Assembly: GCA_949287905.1 (NCBI GenBank)
Contig: CASEHX010000018.1
Span: 124,001 to 188,000 of the forward strand
DNA: 64,000 bases
Direction: 5' to 3'
Source of the DNA: an uncultured Olsenella sp.
Lineage (GTDB): Bacteria > Actinomycetota > Coriobacteriia > Coriobacteriales > Atopobiaceae
In this document: in pieces, positions 52,932 through 63,193 of the stretch
Position numbering within the stretch: position 1 is the stretch's first letter
Layout: each line of letters starts with the position of its first letter
Notes under the pieces: generated by a model
Database searches by the model: none
What the model was told of the DNA's origin: nothing
What the model saw: only the letters and a program-made list of their open reading frames with translations
Program-made: the position numbers and the translations under genes

Positions 52932-53747
52932 ATGGACCAAAATGATGCGAAGGGACAGTCCCTTTGTCTCATCGATGCGCACTGTCACGTGGGCTGGTTC
53001 GCCGACCCCGTCGCCGTGTCGCGCGACGCGGCAAAGATGGGGCTCGGGCTTCTCGCCGCCACGGTGACCCCCCGGGAGTTCGTATCGCTTCGCGACGCAC
53101 TGGGGGGCGAGAAGAACGTGGCGCTCGGCGCGGGGCTCCATCCCTGGTGGATTCGTAAGGCCGGTGACGCGGACGCCCTCTGTGAGCTGCTGCCCAACGC
53201 CCGCTGGGTCGGCGAGGTCGGGCTTGACGCCTCCGCCCGCCATGCCGCCACGTGGGACGCGCAGCTCTCGGCATTTGAGCGGATCTGTGACGCATGCGCG
53301 CGGACGAGCTCGCCAGACGCACCCAAGGCGCTTTCGATTCACGCAGTGAGGGCTGCCGGCCCCGCGCTCGACGTCCTCGACCGAACGGGTGCGGCAGCGA
53401 GCTGCCGCTGCGTGCTCCACTGGTTCTCCGGTTCCTCGGAGGAGCTCTGGCGGGCCGTGGACCTTGGCTGCCTCTTCTCGCTGGGCGAGCGCTCCCTTGG
53501 CACGCGCCGCGGTCGCGAGTACGCGCGCATCCTGCCTGCGGACCGCCTCCTCACGGAGACTGACCTGCCCGAGCGCGAGGGCTCTCCCGCCACTGCCGGC
53601 GATGTGGCTTCCTCGCTCGAACGCACGGTCTCGGCAATCGCGGCCGCGCGCGGAATCCCCGCGAACGAGGTCCGTCATCTCGTCACAATCAACTCCGCGG
53701 CCCTTCTCGCCCAAAGTGTCCACAACCCGCCCGCACCGTCATGGTAG
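52932..53747 (+). CDS. TatD-family metal-dependent hydrolase
   Basis: 271 aa. DAHCH (residues 16-20) and a GLHPWW, GEVGLD, LHWFSG, ETDLP series give the metal ligands of TatD-type DNases. The 3' side of the family (LVTINSAALL) is intact. GGAAAGGAGCC precedes the ATG. Residues 7-11 (KGQSL) are encoded by a GGGACAGTCCC repeat inserted before the conserved start. Role: DNA repair or nucleic acid turnover; divergent from valS before the prophage came in. Confidence 0.88.
   Translation: MDQNDAKGQSLCLIDAHCHVGWFADPVAVSRDAAKMGLGLLAATVTPREFVSLRDALGGEKNVALGAGLHPWWIRKAGDADALCELLPNARWVGEVGLDASARHAATWDAQLSAFERICDACARTSSPDAPKALSIHAVRAAGPALDVLDRTGAAASCRCVLHWFSGSSEELWRAVDLGCLFSLGERSLGTRRGREYARILPADRLLTETDLPEREGSPATAGDVASSLERTVSAIAAARGIPANEVRHLVTINSAALLAQSVHNPPAPSW
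52950..52964. repeat. GGGACAGTCCC palindrome inside tatD
   Basis: AAGGGACAGTCCCTT, a 15-base palindrome of the same family as 10286, 62798 and 63163. It is within coding sequence and in frame. Confidence 0.7.
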
Positions 53748-53784
53748 AGTGGTCGGGTAGTGCAAACACGCGAACCGAGGTCCC

Positions 53785-54909
53785 ATGAAGCCGCTGCGCA
53801 AGACCACCCATGCGAGAAACCCACTCTCGTCGACGATGCTGGCCAGCACGTCTGGAGATCTTGACCTGCCGCTGAACGACGTGGTCCTCGTCTTTGCATG
53901 CAGCGAGAACTTTGTTCCCTACCTCTCGGTCGCGATTCAGTCAATCATCGACAACGCCAGCCCTGATAGGCGCTACGACATCATCGTCCTCACGAGAGAC
54001 ATCTCTCCCACGAGCATGATCACGCTGACGCGCCAGACGAAGGAAGACAACGTCGGGATTGGCTTTTTGGACGTCGACGCCGCCCTCGGCGACATCGAGC
54101 TCCCCCATCACGGGCACTTTCGTCCGGAGACGTACTTCCGCCTCCTCGCCCCGCAGCTCCTGTCAAACGTCGACAAGGCCATATACCTCGACTCGGACCT
54201 CATCGTAGATGCCGACATCGCCGAGCTCTATGACGTTGACGTAACCGGCTACCCGCTTGCCGCGACCCGTGACGCAGATACCATCGGCCAGATCGACGGC
54301 TACGACACGACGGTTGGCCCCTACCTCAAGTACGAGCTCGGCATGACCGACCCTCACGACTACTTCCAGGCTGGCGTCATCCTCATGAACCTCGCCCAGC
54401 TTCGTGCGACGGTCACACCCGAGGAGTTTCTCGCCCTCTCGACGCAGCGCATGTGGAAGTGGCTCGACCAGGACGTTCTCAACAAGGTCGTGGACGGCAA
54501 CTACGTCCGGGTCCACATGCGCTGGAACTACCTGATGGACTGGCAGCACCTCCGCAAGACGCACATCATCGCAAACGCCCCCGAGGACGTGCGCAGGGAG
54601 TACGACGAGGCGGCTGCGGACCCCGCGATCATCCACTTTGCCGGACCAGACAACCGTCCCTGGCTCTACCCCGACGCCGACCGTGCCGAGCTCTTCTGGC
54701 ACTACGCCATGAGGTCGCCCTATCTCGACGAGATCCGAGGGCAGCTCGAGGAGTCTCGCGCGTCCGTTGCCGGTCTTGCCAAGCGCGTGCAGGTCATGGC
54801 GCTCTACAAGGGCATCATGCCGGCGTTCGACCGCCTCTGCCCTGCCGGGTCCAAGAGACGCGACGCGGTCATTCGCACCTACATGGGCCTGGGGGGTTCA
54901 AACCTCTAG
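53785..54909 (+). CDS. Family 8 glycosyltransferase
   Basis: 374 aa GT-A fold enzyme of the LgtC/GT8 group: VVLVFACSENFVPYLSVAIQ at the start, the DxD metal motif in KAIYLDSDLIVDADI, FQAGVILMNL, and a C-terminal HFAGPDNRPW block. Transfers a sugar from a UDP-sugar to a cell-surface acceptor. 37 bases after tatD, probably separate transcription; convergent with clpX. Confidence 0.88.
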   Translation: MKPLRKTTHARNPLSSTMLASTSGDLDLPLNDVVLVFACSENFVPYLSVAIQSIIDNASPDRRYDIIVLTRDISPTSMITLTRQTKEDNVGIGFLDVDAALGDIELPHHGHFRPETYFRLLAPQLLSNVDKAIYLDSDLIVDADIAELYDVDVTGYPLAATRDADTIGQIDGYDTTVGPYLKYELGMTDPHDYFQAGVILMNLAQLRATVTPEEFLALSTQRMWKWLDQDVLNKVVDGNYVRVHMRWNYLMDWQHLRKTHIIANAPEDVRREYDEAAADPAIIHFAGPDNRPWLYPDADRAELFWHYAMRSPYLDEIRGQLEESRASVAGLAKRVQVMALYKGIMPAFDRLCPAGSKRRDAVIRTYMGLGGSNL

Positions 54910-55049
54910 GCTTTCGCTCCACTTTTGCACGAGCGCCCTTGCCCTTATTCTGCTTCCAGCATCTATATTCGCAGCTAAATGGAACGCACCGCCCCTCTCG
55001 TTTGTCGAGAAGGACGGTGCGCTCGTACAAAAGCCAGGCGATTTGAAAG

Positions 55050-56363
<1,314 letters not shown>

Positions 56364-56366
56364 GCG

Positions 56367-56984
56367 TTACTCCTGGCTCTGGTCGTTGCGGGAGCTGATG
56401 ACCTTGTCGACAAGACCGTAGGCGCATGCCTCGGAGGCGCGCATGTAGTTGTCGCGCTCGGTGTCGGCGTTGACCTTCTCGATGGGCTGGCCCGTCGCCT
56501 CGGAGAGAATCTCGTTCAGGCGCTGGCGAATCCAGCGGGTCTCGTCTGCCACGATCTGGATGTCGGTCTGCTGACCGGAGACACCGGAGCTCGGCTGATG
56601 GATCAGCACCATCGAGTTGGGAAGAGCGAGGCGTTTCCCCTTGGCGCCACAGGCGAGGATGGCGGCGCCCATCGACGCAGCCATGCCCACGCAGATGGTG
56701 GAGACGTCGGGCTTGATGAAGTTCATCGTGTCGATGATGCCCAGACCAGCGTACACGTCGCCGCCCGGAGAGTCGATGTAGAGCGCGATGTCCTTGTCGG
56801 GATCCTGGCTCTCGAGATGAAGGAGCTGGGCGATCACGAGGTTGGCGGAGTCGCGCGTGACCTCCTCGCCGAGAAAGACGATGCGGTCGTTGAGAAGGCG
56901 CGAGTAGATGTCGTAACTGCGCTCGCCACGCGGAGTCTGCTCCACGACGTACGGGATGAGCGGGATGTTCGTAGGCTGGTGCAT
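56367..56984 (-). CDS. clpP: ClpP, ATP-dependent protease proteolytic subunit
   Basis: 205 aa from the ATG at 56984. Catalytic serine in GMAASMGA, histidine in LIHQPSSG and aspartate downstream. Full-length ClpP with a typical [14 protein letters not shown]-type N-terminus. Lies between tig and clpX, the common actinobacterial arrangement. Confidence 0.96.
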   Translation of the reverse strand: MHQPTNIPLIPYVVEQTPRGERSYDIYSRLLNDRIVFLGEEVTRDSANLVIAQLLHLESQDPDKDIALYIDSPGGDVYAGLGIIDTMNFIKPDVSTICVGMAASMGAAILACGAKGKRLALPNSMVLIHQPSSGVSGQQTDIQIVADETRWIRQRLNEILSEATGQPIEKVNADTERDNYMRASEACAYGLVDKVISSRNDQSQE

Positions 56985-57007
56985 GTGGTCTCCGTTTCTT
57001 GGACAAA

Positions 57008-57035
57008 CGCCCCGGGCGTGACGTCGCCCGGGGCG
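57008..57035 (-). terminator. Hairpin between tig and clpP
   Basis: CGCCCCGGGCG (57008-57018) pairs with CGCCCGGGGCG (57025-57035), then a short GTTTGT on the minus strand. A partial terminator or processing site that would uncouple tig from clpPX. Confidence 0.5.
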
Positions 57036-57055
57036 CATTGGGAGCCTAGGTGAGG

Positions 57056-58396
57056 CTACTCGGCGTCCGAGGCCTCGTTGGCACGCTCGGCAACCTCGTC
57101 GACGATGTTGACGTCGGCGTTCTCGACGAGCCACTCGAGGGCCTTGGTGCGACGGATGGAGTCACGGATGGCCGGAAGGCGACCCTCCTTCTTCCACTCC
57201 TCGTAGGAGGCGTCGACGTCCTCGACGCCGGCCTTCTCGAACTCGCCCCTGACGTCATCCTCGGTGACCTCGACGCCGAGCTTGGCGGCAAGGGAGTCGA
57301 GGGCGAGGGACTGACGGGCGCGCTCCTCGGCCTGGACGCGAAGGTCAGCGATGAAGTCGTCGGTCTTCACGCCGCGGGCGCGCAGGAACATGTCGAGGCT
57401 GACGTTCTGACGCTGAAGCTGCGCGAGGAACTCCTGCGCGAGCTCGTTGAAGACCTCGTTCTGATAGGCCTCGGGAACGGTCTCGAGCTTGAGGGCCTTG
57501 CCCAGGGCCTCGACGACGCGGTCCTCCTTGAGGTTGGGAAGGGTCGTCTTCTTGTCGGCCTCGATCTCCTCCTTGACGGCGGCGCGGAAGGCGGCAACGT
57601 CGTCGTAGCCGTACTTCTTGGCGACCTCGTCGTCGAGCTCGGGGGTGACGGCCTTCTTGATGGCGTTGAGGGTCACCTTGACGGAGAAGGTGTGGGAGTG
57701 CTCCTCGCCCTCGTGAACGTGGGTGTGGGTCCAGGCGATGGCCTTCTCCTCGCCCTTCTTCATCCCGACGATGCCCTCCTGGAGCTGCTCGGGAACCTGC
57801 TGGCCGTCGAGGGCGAGCAGACGGTTCTTGCCGGCGAGGTGACCGGCACCGTCGACGTTCTCGATGTCGACGGAGACGACGTCGCCGGGCTCGGCGCCGC
57901 GATCCTCCTCGACGTCCTCATAGGTGACCTGGTAGCTGAGGAGCTGGTTGATCTGCCAGTCAATCTCGGCCTCGGTGGCCTCCTCGGGCGGCATGTTGAT
58001 CTTGGGAGCGTCATAGCTCTCGAGCTCGCAGGAGGGGCGAACGCCAATGACGGCGGTCACGACGTAGTCGGTGCCCTCGACGACGAGCTCGGGGTCGGAG
58101 TCCTCGACACCAAAGCTCACGCGGCCGACGGGGGTGACGTCAAGCTCCTCGAGCATCAGCGGCTCGGCGGCGTTGAGGAGGTCGTTGGTGGCCTGCGCGA
58201 GCACGGACTCGCGGCCGACGATGCCATCGATGACGGGACGCGGCGCGTGACCACGACGGAAGCCCTGGAAGTTGTACTTCTTGGCGATCTCCTTGTAGGC
58301 GCTCTTGACGGCGGCGTCGACCTCGGCGGCGGGGATGGTGAGCGTGGCGCCCATCTTCTCGTCGGTCGGCTTCTCAGCGGTGACGGTGATGTTCAA
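57056..58396 (-). CDS. tig: Trigger factor, ribosome-associated chaperone/prolyl isomerase
   Basis: 446 aa from TTG at 58396 (GGAGGAACG upstream). Ribosome-binding signature [13 protein letters not shown], PPIase domain around [13 protein letters not shown], long helical C-terminal arm. Upstream open frame covers the tRNA and is not coding. First gene of the tig-clpP-clpX cluster. Confidence 0.95.
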   Translation of the reverse strand: MNITVTAEKPTDEKMGATLTIPAAEVDAAVKSAYKEIAKKYNFQGFRRGHAPRPVIDGIVGRESVLAQATNDLLNAAEPLMLEELDVTPVGRVSFGVEDSDPELVVEGTDYVVTAVIGVRPSCELESYDAPKINMPPEEATEAEIDWQINQLLSYQVTYEDVEEDRGAEPGDVVSVDIENVDGAGHLAGKNRLLALDGQQVPEQLQEGIVGMKKGEEKAIAWTHTHVHEGEEHSHTFSVKVTLNAIKKAVTPELDDEVAKKYGYDDVAAFRAAVKEEIEADKKTTLPNLKEDRVVEALGKALKLETVPEAYQNEVFNELAQEFLAQLQRQNVSLDMFLRARGVKTDDFIADLRVQAEERARQSLALDSLAAKLGVEVTEDDVRGEFEKAGVEDVDASYEEWKKEGRLPAIRDSIRRTKALEWLVENADVNIVDEVAERANEASDAE

Positions 58397-58453
58397 CGTT
58401 CCTCCAGTGTCTCGTGCCCGGCGGGCCTGCCCCGCCATGGTTTTACGTTCGTG

Positions 58454-58540
58454 TGGTGCGGGCGAAAGGACTCGAACCTTCACGGGGTCTCCCCCACTGG
58501 AACCTAAATCCAGCGTGTCTACCAGTTCCACCACGCCCGC
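58454..58540 (-). tRNA. tRNA-Leu(UAG)
   Basis: Acceptor GCGGGCG pairs with CGCCCGC; 3' CCA is encoded (58454-58456). Anticodon stem CTGGA/TCCAG with loop TTTAGGT gives UAG. Long variable arm (GTGGGGGAGACCCC) and TTCGAGTCC T-loop fit a class II leucine tRNA. It precedes tig on the same strand. Confidence 0.93.
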
Positions 58541-58775
58541 ATTCTACACAGCCTTATGAATATACCAAACTTTTGTCTTATACCCAGCGCGGGAGGGACA
58601 TTACCGTCTCTTCACGTTCTTCTCGCGGGACGCTCTGGCGGGCCCCTCTCCGGTACTGATATGTGCCGGCTGGCGGCAAGCCCCAGCCCGAGCTTCTCGA
58701 TTGGCACCGAGAAGAACCCGGCACTCCTTGCCCGTGCTCGTCAAATTTGCCGGCACTCATAGGTGCCAGAATCGG

Positions 58776-59219
58776 CTACCGGTCGCAGACCCTTTGGTAC
58801 ACCTCTTCGAGCTTTTGGACGGCAGAGCCGCCACGTTCCTGGTACCAGGCTCCCTCGACCTGGAAGTAGCGAGCATGCGGCCCCTCGATCACGCAGACCT
58901 CGAGCTTGTCCCTCGTCGTTGTCTCGGCAGTAAAGACAGGCATGGTGCCGTCCATCTCGAGGGACTGGCTGTCAAGGCGGTCTCCGGCAAGTTCCGAGAA
59001 CAGACCGGCAACGTACTCGCGGTCCTCGTCACCGAGCGTGACGTCGGTGAGTCCGTGGTTCTCCGTGAGATGTATGGACACGACCTCATCGGCGCGCAGG
59101 TCCTTGAGCGGGCGATGGGCCGGGAACGCAGCGTGCCAGACAAAGGACGCGAGCGCGGCCGCCCCGCAGAGCGCGACAACGACCACAACCATCCGGCGAC
59201 GGCTCTTCGTCATCTCCAT
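58776..59219 (-). CDS. Membrane-anchored extracytoplasmic protein
   Basis: 147 aa from the ATG at 59219 (GGAGG eight bases upstream). One N-terminal hydrophobic anchor (MVVVVVALCGAAALASFV) and a ~110-residue outside domain with no recognised family. The stretch 58541-58775 downstream of it holds G+C-rich imperfect hairpins (GTGCCGG/CCGGCAC copies) but no gene. Confidence 0.7.
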   Translation of the reverse strand: MEMTKSRRRMVVVVVALCGAAALASFVWHAAFPAHRPLKDLRADEVVSIHLTENHGLTDVTLGDEDREYVAGLFSELAGDRLDSQSLEMDGTMPVFTAETTTRDKLEVCVIEGPHARYFQVEGAWYQERGGSAVQKLEEVYQRVCDR

Positions 59220-59419
59220 GACAGCCACCTCCTCCGAGGGACGTTCGTCTTAATGAGATTGTTTCCCAGGCGGGGGGGCAACCGCACGATTTCGGCCAGC
59301 GGCCAACTCGCAGACGCGAGTGAGGAAGACGTCAAGCACCTCTCGGCAAGCGAGCAGACAGTCACGTTGCCGGAGTCGTCACGCCTTCTCATCACCAAGG
59401 GAGTCGATAATCCAGCCCT

Positions 59420-59779
59420 TTACGCGAGGGTAGTCTTCAACGGCAGTCTTACATCCTTCCCCGCCGCCTGCGCCCAGCCGAGAAGGACACGCGTGAACTC
59501 CGTAGCGTATCCCTGACCCCATGCCCGTGGCGCAAGCACGCAGCCGATCTCAACCGGGGACTCATCGTAGTCGTGGTAGATGACGAAGCCAACGAAGCCA
59601 CTGCCGTCCTCCACGGCGTAGGCGAGCGGAGGTTCCGGCAGCCCGGCTTCATCCAGAAACACACGCGACTGCTCCGACGAGAAGGGAGGCTCGAGATAGC
59701 GCATCACGCGCTCATCCGAGAGGAGCTTGGCCTGTGGCCCGAGATCCTTCTTGGTCATGCGACGAATGGTCAGACTCAA
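59420..59779 (-). pseudogene. Truncated GNAT acetyltransferase
   Basis: 119 aa of a GNAT protein of about 165: start SLTIRRMTKKDLGPQAKLLS and acetyl-CoA motif APRAWGQGYATEF are present, but the last two strands and helix are missing. The end (KDVRLPLKTTLA) has no GNAT character. No continuation in other frames was found. Confidence 0.6.
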
Positions 59780-59809
59780 AGCAGTCCCTCCCGAATGTCG
59801 CCCGCGCGA

Positions 59810-60020
59810 CTATGAGGCAACCGACCCGTTGTAGCTCCTGATGGCAAGCAGGATGACCAACGCCGGAAGCGCTATGCCCGCGGCGCCGATGGCAGCCTGG
59901 GCGCCGCTGGCCGCGCCCCCGCGAAATCGGCGAGGTGGGCCGAGGCAGTGAACGAGACGCCGATCATCAAGAGCGTCAGGCCTTGTACGAGAGATGACAC
60001 GTTTGTCTTCCGTTATCGGC
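59810..60020 (-). pseudogene. Frameshifted small membrane protein remnant
   Basis: One frame gives a helix GLTLLMIGVSFTASAHLADF, the next frame continues with GAASGAQAAIGAAGIALPAL and VILLAIRSYNGSVAS. A one-base shift in a run of G joins them. No start with a ribosome-binding site is left. Could also be a sequence error. Confidence 0.55.
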
Positions 60021-60073
60021 AAACTATCAGACGAGGAAGTATACTTATCTTTCACTTATTCTGCCGTTAACGG
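60010..60073. promoter_or_regulatory. Candidate operators and promoter of the Fic gene
   Basis: CCGTTATCGG (60010-60019) and the perfect palindrome CCGTTAACGG (60064-60073) flank a TATACT -10 candidate (60040-60045). The second site overlaps the ribosome-binding site. Binding by the Fic protein's own HTH is possible. Confidence 0.5.
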
Positions 60074-60082
60074 AGGGTGACG

Positions 60083-60970
60083 ATGGCGTTTCTCACGGTT
60101 GCTGATGCTGCGCAACTCTGGGGCGTCTCTGAGCGCACGGTACGCAACTACTGTGCCGATGGGCGCATCCCCGGCGCCGAGCTCATCGGAAAGACGTGGG
60201 CCATCCCAGAAGACGCCGAGCGCCCAGGCCGCAGGCCGCGCACGCGGACGAAGCCTCGCGCGCTTCTCGACGTGCTGCGCGAGGAGAAGGCCGCAGGCAC
60301 GTCCGGGGGCATCTACCATCACGTACAGGTTGAGTTTGCCTACAACTCCAACCATATTGAGGGGAGCCGGCTCACGCACGAGCAGACCCGGCTCATCTTC
60401 GAGACCAACACAATCGGCGTTACGGACGCAGCGCGCGTGGACGACATCCTGGAGACCGCCAACCACTTCCGCTGCGTCGACACGATCATCGACGTGGCTA
60501 ACAGGCGCCTGACCGAGCGCCTCATAAAGGGACTGCACGCCCAGCTCAAGCAGGGTACGACCGACAGCCGCAAGGGCTGGTTCGCCGTCGGCGACTACAA
60601 GCGCCTCCCCAACGAAGTGGGCGGTCGCGAAACAACAGCCCCCGAGGAGGTCGCGGGCCGCATGGCGGAGCTCATAGAGAGGTACGAGGCGCTGCCGAGA
60701 AGGACGCTCGAGGATGTCGTGGCCTTTCACGCAGAGTTTGAGGCGATCCACCCCTTCCAAGACGGAAATGGCCGCGTGGGCAGGCTCGTCATGTTCAAGG
60801 AGTGCCTGCGCAACGGCATCACGCCCTTCATCATCACAGACGAGGTGAAGTTGTTCTACTATCGCGGACTCTCGCAGTGGCGCCGGGAGCGAGGCTACCT
60901 GCTCGACACATGTCACGCGACTCAGGACGCCTTTGCGGAGCTGCTTCTCCGCTTCCGTATCGAGGGGTAG
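60083..60970 (+). CDS. Fic-domain protein with N-terminal helix-turn-helix
   Basis: 295 aa from the ATG at 60083 (GGAGGGTGACG upstream). Residues ~1-40 are a MerR/excisionase-type HTH (LTVADAAQLWGVSERTVRNY). A class II inhibitory helix SNHIEG precedes the Fic core; the active motif is HPFQDGNGRVGR near residue 225. Transfers AMP (or another nucleotide) to a target protein, held off by the inhibitory glutamate. The HTH could allow autoregulation. Confidence 0.9.
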   Translation: MAFLTVADAAQLWGVSERTVRNYCADGRIPGAELIGKTWAIPEDAERPGRRPRTRTKPRALLDVLREEKAAGTSGGIYHHVQVEFAYNSNHIEGSRLTHEQTRLIFETNTIGVTDAARVDDILETANHFRCVDTIIDVANRRLTERLIKGLHAQLKQGTTDSRKGWFAVGDYKRLPNEVGGRETTAPEEVAGRMAELIERYEALPRRTLEDVVAFHAEFEAIHPFQDGNGRVGRLVMFKECLRNGITPFIITDEVKLFYYRGLSQWRRERGYLLDTCHATQDAFAELLLRFRIEG

Positions 60971-61065
60971 GACACAAAACGTTTCCGCGGGCAAACCCCA
61001 GGTCCTCGTAAAGCGCGCGCATCAACGACGCCCTTCTCTGCCGCACTCCCCTTAGCTTGCGTTCA

Positions 61066-61335
61066 TCATGAGTGGCGAACGAAGCGCGCCACGGCGACAC
61101 CGGAGAAGAGCGTCGCCCAGACCATGAGGAAGGCAGCGCCGAAGAACCAGCCATAGGCCGTGTCCAAAAGCGTCGAAACGTCAGCAACTGTGTTGCCCCA
61201 GAGCACAGATGTGAGGCACAGCGCAAGGAAGAAATAACTCGCCGCAACAAGGCCCAGGGTGCGAGCGCAAGGCCGGACAGCCACAGCAATCACGGGCAGC
61301 ACGAGCACGGGAACGCCGAGGACAAAGGGAAGCAT
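61066..61335 (-). CDS. Small three-helix membrane protein
   Basis: 89 aa from the ATG at 61335 (AAGGAGTG upstream). Three hydrophobic segments (FVLGVPVLVLPVIAVAV, LGLVAASYFFLALCLTSVLW, WFFGAAFLMVWATLFSGVAV). No family recognised. Longer open frame upstream has no support. Confidence 0.65.
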   Translation of the reverse strand: MLPFVLGVPVLVLPVIAVAVRPCARTLGLVAASYFFLALCLTSVLWGNTVADVSTLLDTAYGWFFGAAFLMVWATLFSGVAVARFVRHS

Positions 61336-61531
61336 GGCACTCCTTTCGGTCTGCAACCATCCTTTCGGTCTGCGAACACTATATCTCGAGCCGCGGACAA
61401 GCCACGGAAAAGAATGGCCGAGAAGAACATCGTCCCAGCTCACAGCCATGGCAAAACCTTTTCCATCCTCTCGCCGCCACGCAGTCGCCGCCGGTCGGAC
61501 GGGCGGGTACACTTGCCTCAAAGGAGGCGTC

Positions 61532-62194
61532 ATGGACGAGAAGGCAAGTGAGAGGGTCACTGACCAAGCGACCGCGCAACGGATCATCGGCGCACGCATC
61601 CGCGAGTTCCGAGAAGCCGCCGGGCTCTCCCAGACCGAGCTCGCGCGGCGCGTCTACGTCTCGCGGCAGACGGTCGGGAACTGGGAGTCGGGACGCACGC
61701 TGGCGGACGTGCAGAGCCTCGTCCTTCTCAGCCAGGTTTTTGGAACGACGGTAGACGCGCTCATCGGCGATAAGGGCGCGCGGGCCGTGCGGTCGACCGC
61801 AAACGAGCGCCACGAGCTCCTGCGGCTGCTCGCGCTCTGCGCCGCGCTGCTCGTCGTCTGCATCGCTCTTGTCTTCGTGCGCTATATGCTCTCGCCGCTG
61901 CGAAACACGAGCCCTGCGATCGAGTCCCTACGCGGCCTCATGCTATTGGCAATGGTTGCCTGCGTGGCTATCCTCGCACTCTGTGCCGTTCCCCGCCTCC
62001 GCGCGTTCATGCGAGAGCACGACCTCGCGGGCGCGGTCGCCGCGACGGCGTTTCTCGAGGGCCGCGACCCAACGGAGGAGGTTCCGCGTGACTTCCTGTT
62101 TTGCCGGTTCATCCCCTACTGGAAGCTCTGGATGGTCGCGATCGTTGCCGTAGCGCTGGTTGCCGCCGCGCTCTACGTGGGAGAGCTCCCGTAG
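61532..62194 (+). CDS. HTH regulator with C-terminal membrane helices
   Basis: 220 aa from the ATG at 61532 (AAAGGAGGCG upstream). XRE-type HTH (AGLSQTELARRVYVSRQTVG, NWESGRTLADV), then three or four hydrophobic helices (LLALCAALLVVCIALVFV; LRGLMLLAMVACVAILALCA; LWMVAIVAVALVAAALYVG). A membrane-bound XRE regulator of the kind common in Coriobacteriia and Firmicutes. Confidence 0.82.
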   Translation: MDEKASERVTDQATAQRIIGARIREFREAAGLSQTELARRVYVSRQTVGNWESGRTLADVQSLVLLSQVFGTTVDALIGDKGARAVRSTANERHELLRLLALCAALLVVCIALVFVRYMLSPLRNTSPAIESLRGLMLLAMVACVAILALCAVPRLRAFMREHDLAGAVAATAFLEGRDPTEEVPRDFLFCRFIPYWKLWMVAIVAVALVAAALYVGELP

Positions 62195-62245
62195 GCCACG
62201 TGAGATACTTGTACCGTCGCCACTGCGCGCAGACCGGAGGCCGCC

Positions 62246-62800
62246 ATGTACGCTATCGACTCAAAGCCCACGCCGGACGACCGGCACGTCTGCGTCATCT
62301 GGCTCTCGCGCGCGGGGTACGTGATGGGCGCGGACGGGCGCCCCGTCGAGGTCGAGCCCTCCCCCGCCTCCGTTGTGGCCGAGGTTGCCGAGAAGCACCT
62401 CACGGTGCGGCTCTTTCCTCCCGGGAGGCACTGCATGAGCCGCCTGGAGATCGCGAAGATCTGCTCGCTTCGGGAGGGTCTCAACACATGGCCGGACATG
62501 AAGAGCGTCATCCGGTATTACGAGTCCATCGTGCTCGCCACGCCTGTCTTTGACGGGCGCCTTCCAGGCATTGTCACCGAGGCGCTCACGAAAAATGGGC
62601 CATATGACCTCACGGGCATCACGGTGCTGCCCGTCATCACGCTTGCCGACACCACGGGCGAGCTCGGAGACGCTCTTCTTGCCGACCTGCGCGCCGCTCT
62701 TCACGGCGCCGCGCTCGCCGAGCCGCTCGCGCTTTTCGGCGAGACGCCCGAGGAGATCGCGCCCCAGCTCACGCCCCGTCTCAACGAGCTCGTAAAGTGA
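62246..62800 (+). CDS. Uncharacterised cytosolic protein
   Basis: 184 aa, no signal peptide or membrane helix. KHLTVRLFPPGRHCMSRLEI and LTKNGPYDLTGITVLPVITL stand out but I do not recognise the family. Its TGA stop lies within the palindrome 62798-62830. Confidence 0.65.
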   Translation: MYAIDSKPTPDDRHVCVIWLSRAGYVMGADGRPVEVEPSPASVVAEVAEKHLTVRLFPPGRHCMSRLEIAKICSLREGLNTWPDMKSVIRYYESIVLATPVFDGRLPGIVTEALTKNGPYDLTGITVLPVITLADTTGELGDALLADLRAALHGAALAEPLALFGETPEEIAPQLTPRLNELVK

Positions 62801-62830
62801 TTCAAAAGGGGACAGTCCCCTTTTGAATCA
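62798..62830. repeat. Palindrome forming both stops of convergent genes; likely bidirectional terminator
   Basis: A 33-base perfect palindrome with odd centre: 16-base arms around A62814, with core AAAAGGGGACAGTCCCCTTT. Its first TGA ends the rightward gene and the mirror TGA ends the leftward YbjQ gene. Flanking A and T runs give terminator form in both directions. Confidence 0.85.
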
Positions 62831-63145
62831 TGCGCGACGGAGGCGGACGGCGGTACCGGAGCAGCAGGTCATGATCATGCCCTCAAAGGTCTCATAGCCG
62901 ATGGAGGCACCCACGATGGCGTCGGCCCCGAGCGCGTCCGCACGGGCCCGCATCTCTTCCAGCACCTCGTTGCGAGCGCTCTGGAGCTCCTCCTCGTAGC
63001 CGGCCGAGCGCCCGCCAAAGACGTTGCGAATCCCGGCGCCGAGGTCGCGGAACATGTTGATGCCGCTCACCGCCTCGCCGGTAACGATGCCCAGGTAGTC
63101 CGTGATCTGATAGCCCTCAACGGAGTTGGTGGTCGTGACGATCAT
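62828..63145 (-). CDS. YbjQ/UPF0145 family protein
   Basis: 105 aa. [38 protein letters not shown] and [17 protein letters not shown] are family landmarks. Forms pentamers in the family; function not settled. Stop codon lies in the palindrome. Confidence 0.9.
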   Translation of the reverse strand: MIVTTTNSVEGYQITDYLGIVTGEAVSGINMFRDLGAGIRNVFGGRSAGYEEELQSARNEVLEEMRARADALGADAIVGASIGYETFEGMIMTCCSGTAVRLRRA

Positions 63146-63162
63146 CTCGTCTCCCTTCTCAA

Positions 63163-63191
63163 TGTTACGAAGGGACTGTCCCTTCGTAACA
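63163..63191. repeat. GGGACAGTCCC-type palindrome, copy 4
   Basis: TGTTACGAAGGGAC (63163-63176) and GTCCCTTCGTAACA (63178-63191) are perfect reverse complements around T63177. Between the YbjQ gene and the histidine kinase stop. Confidence 0.85.
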
Positions 63192-63193
63192 CT

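Noticed and set aside
54983-55022. Inverted repeat as bidirectional terminator between the GT8 and clpX genes
   Set aside because: Stem CGCACCG/CGGTGCG has a large loop and no T-run on either side; left unassigned.
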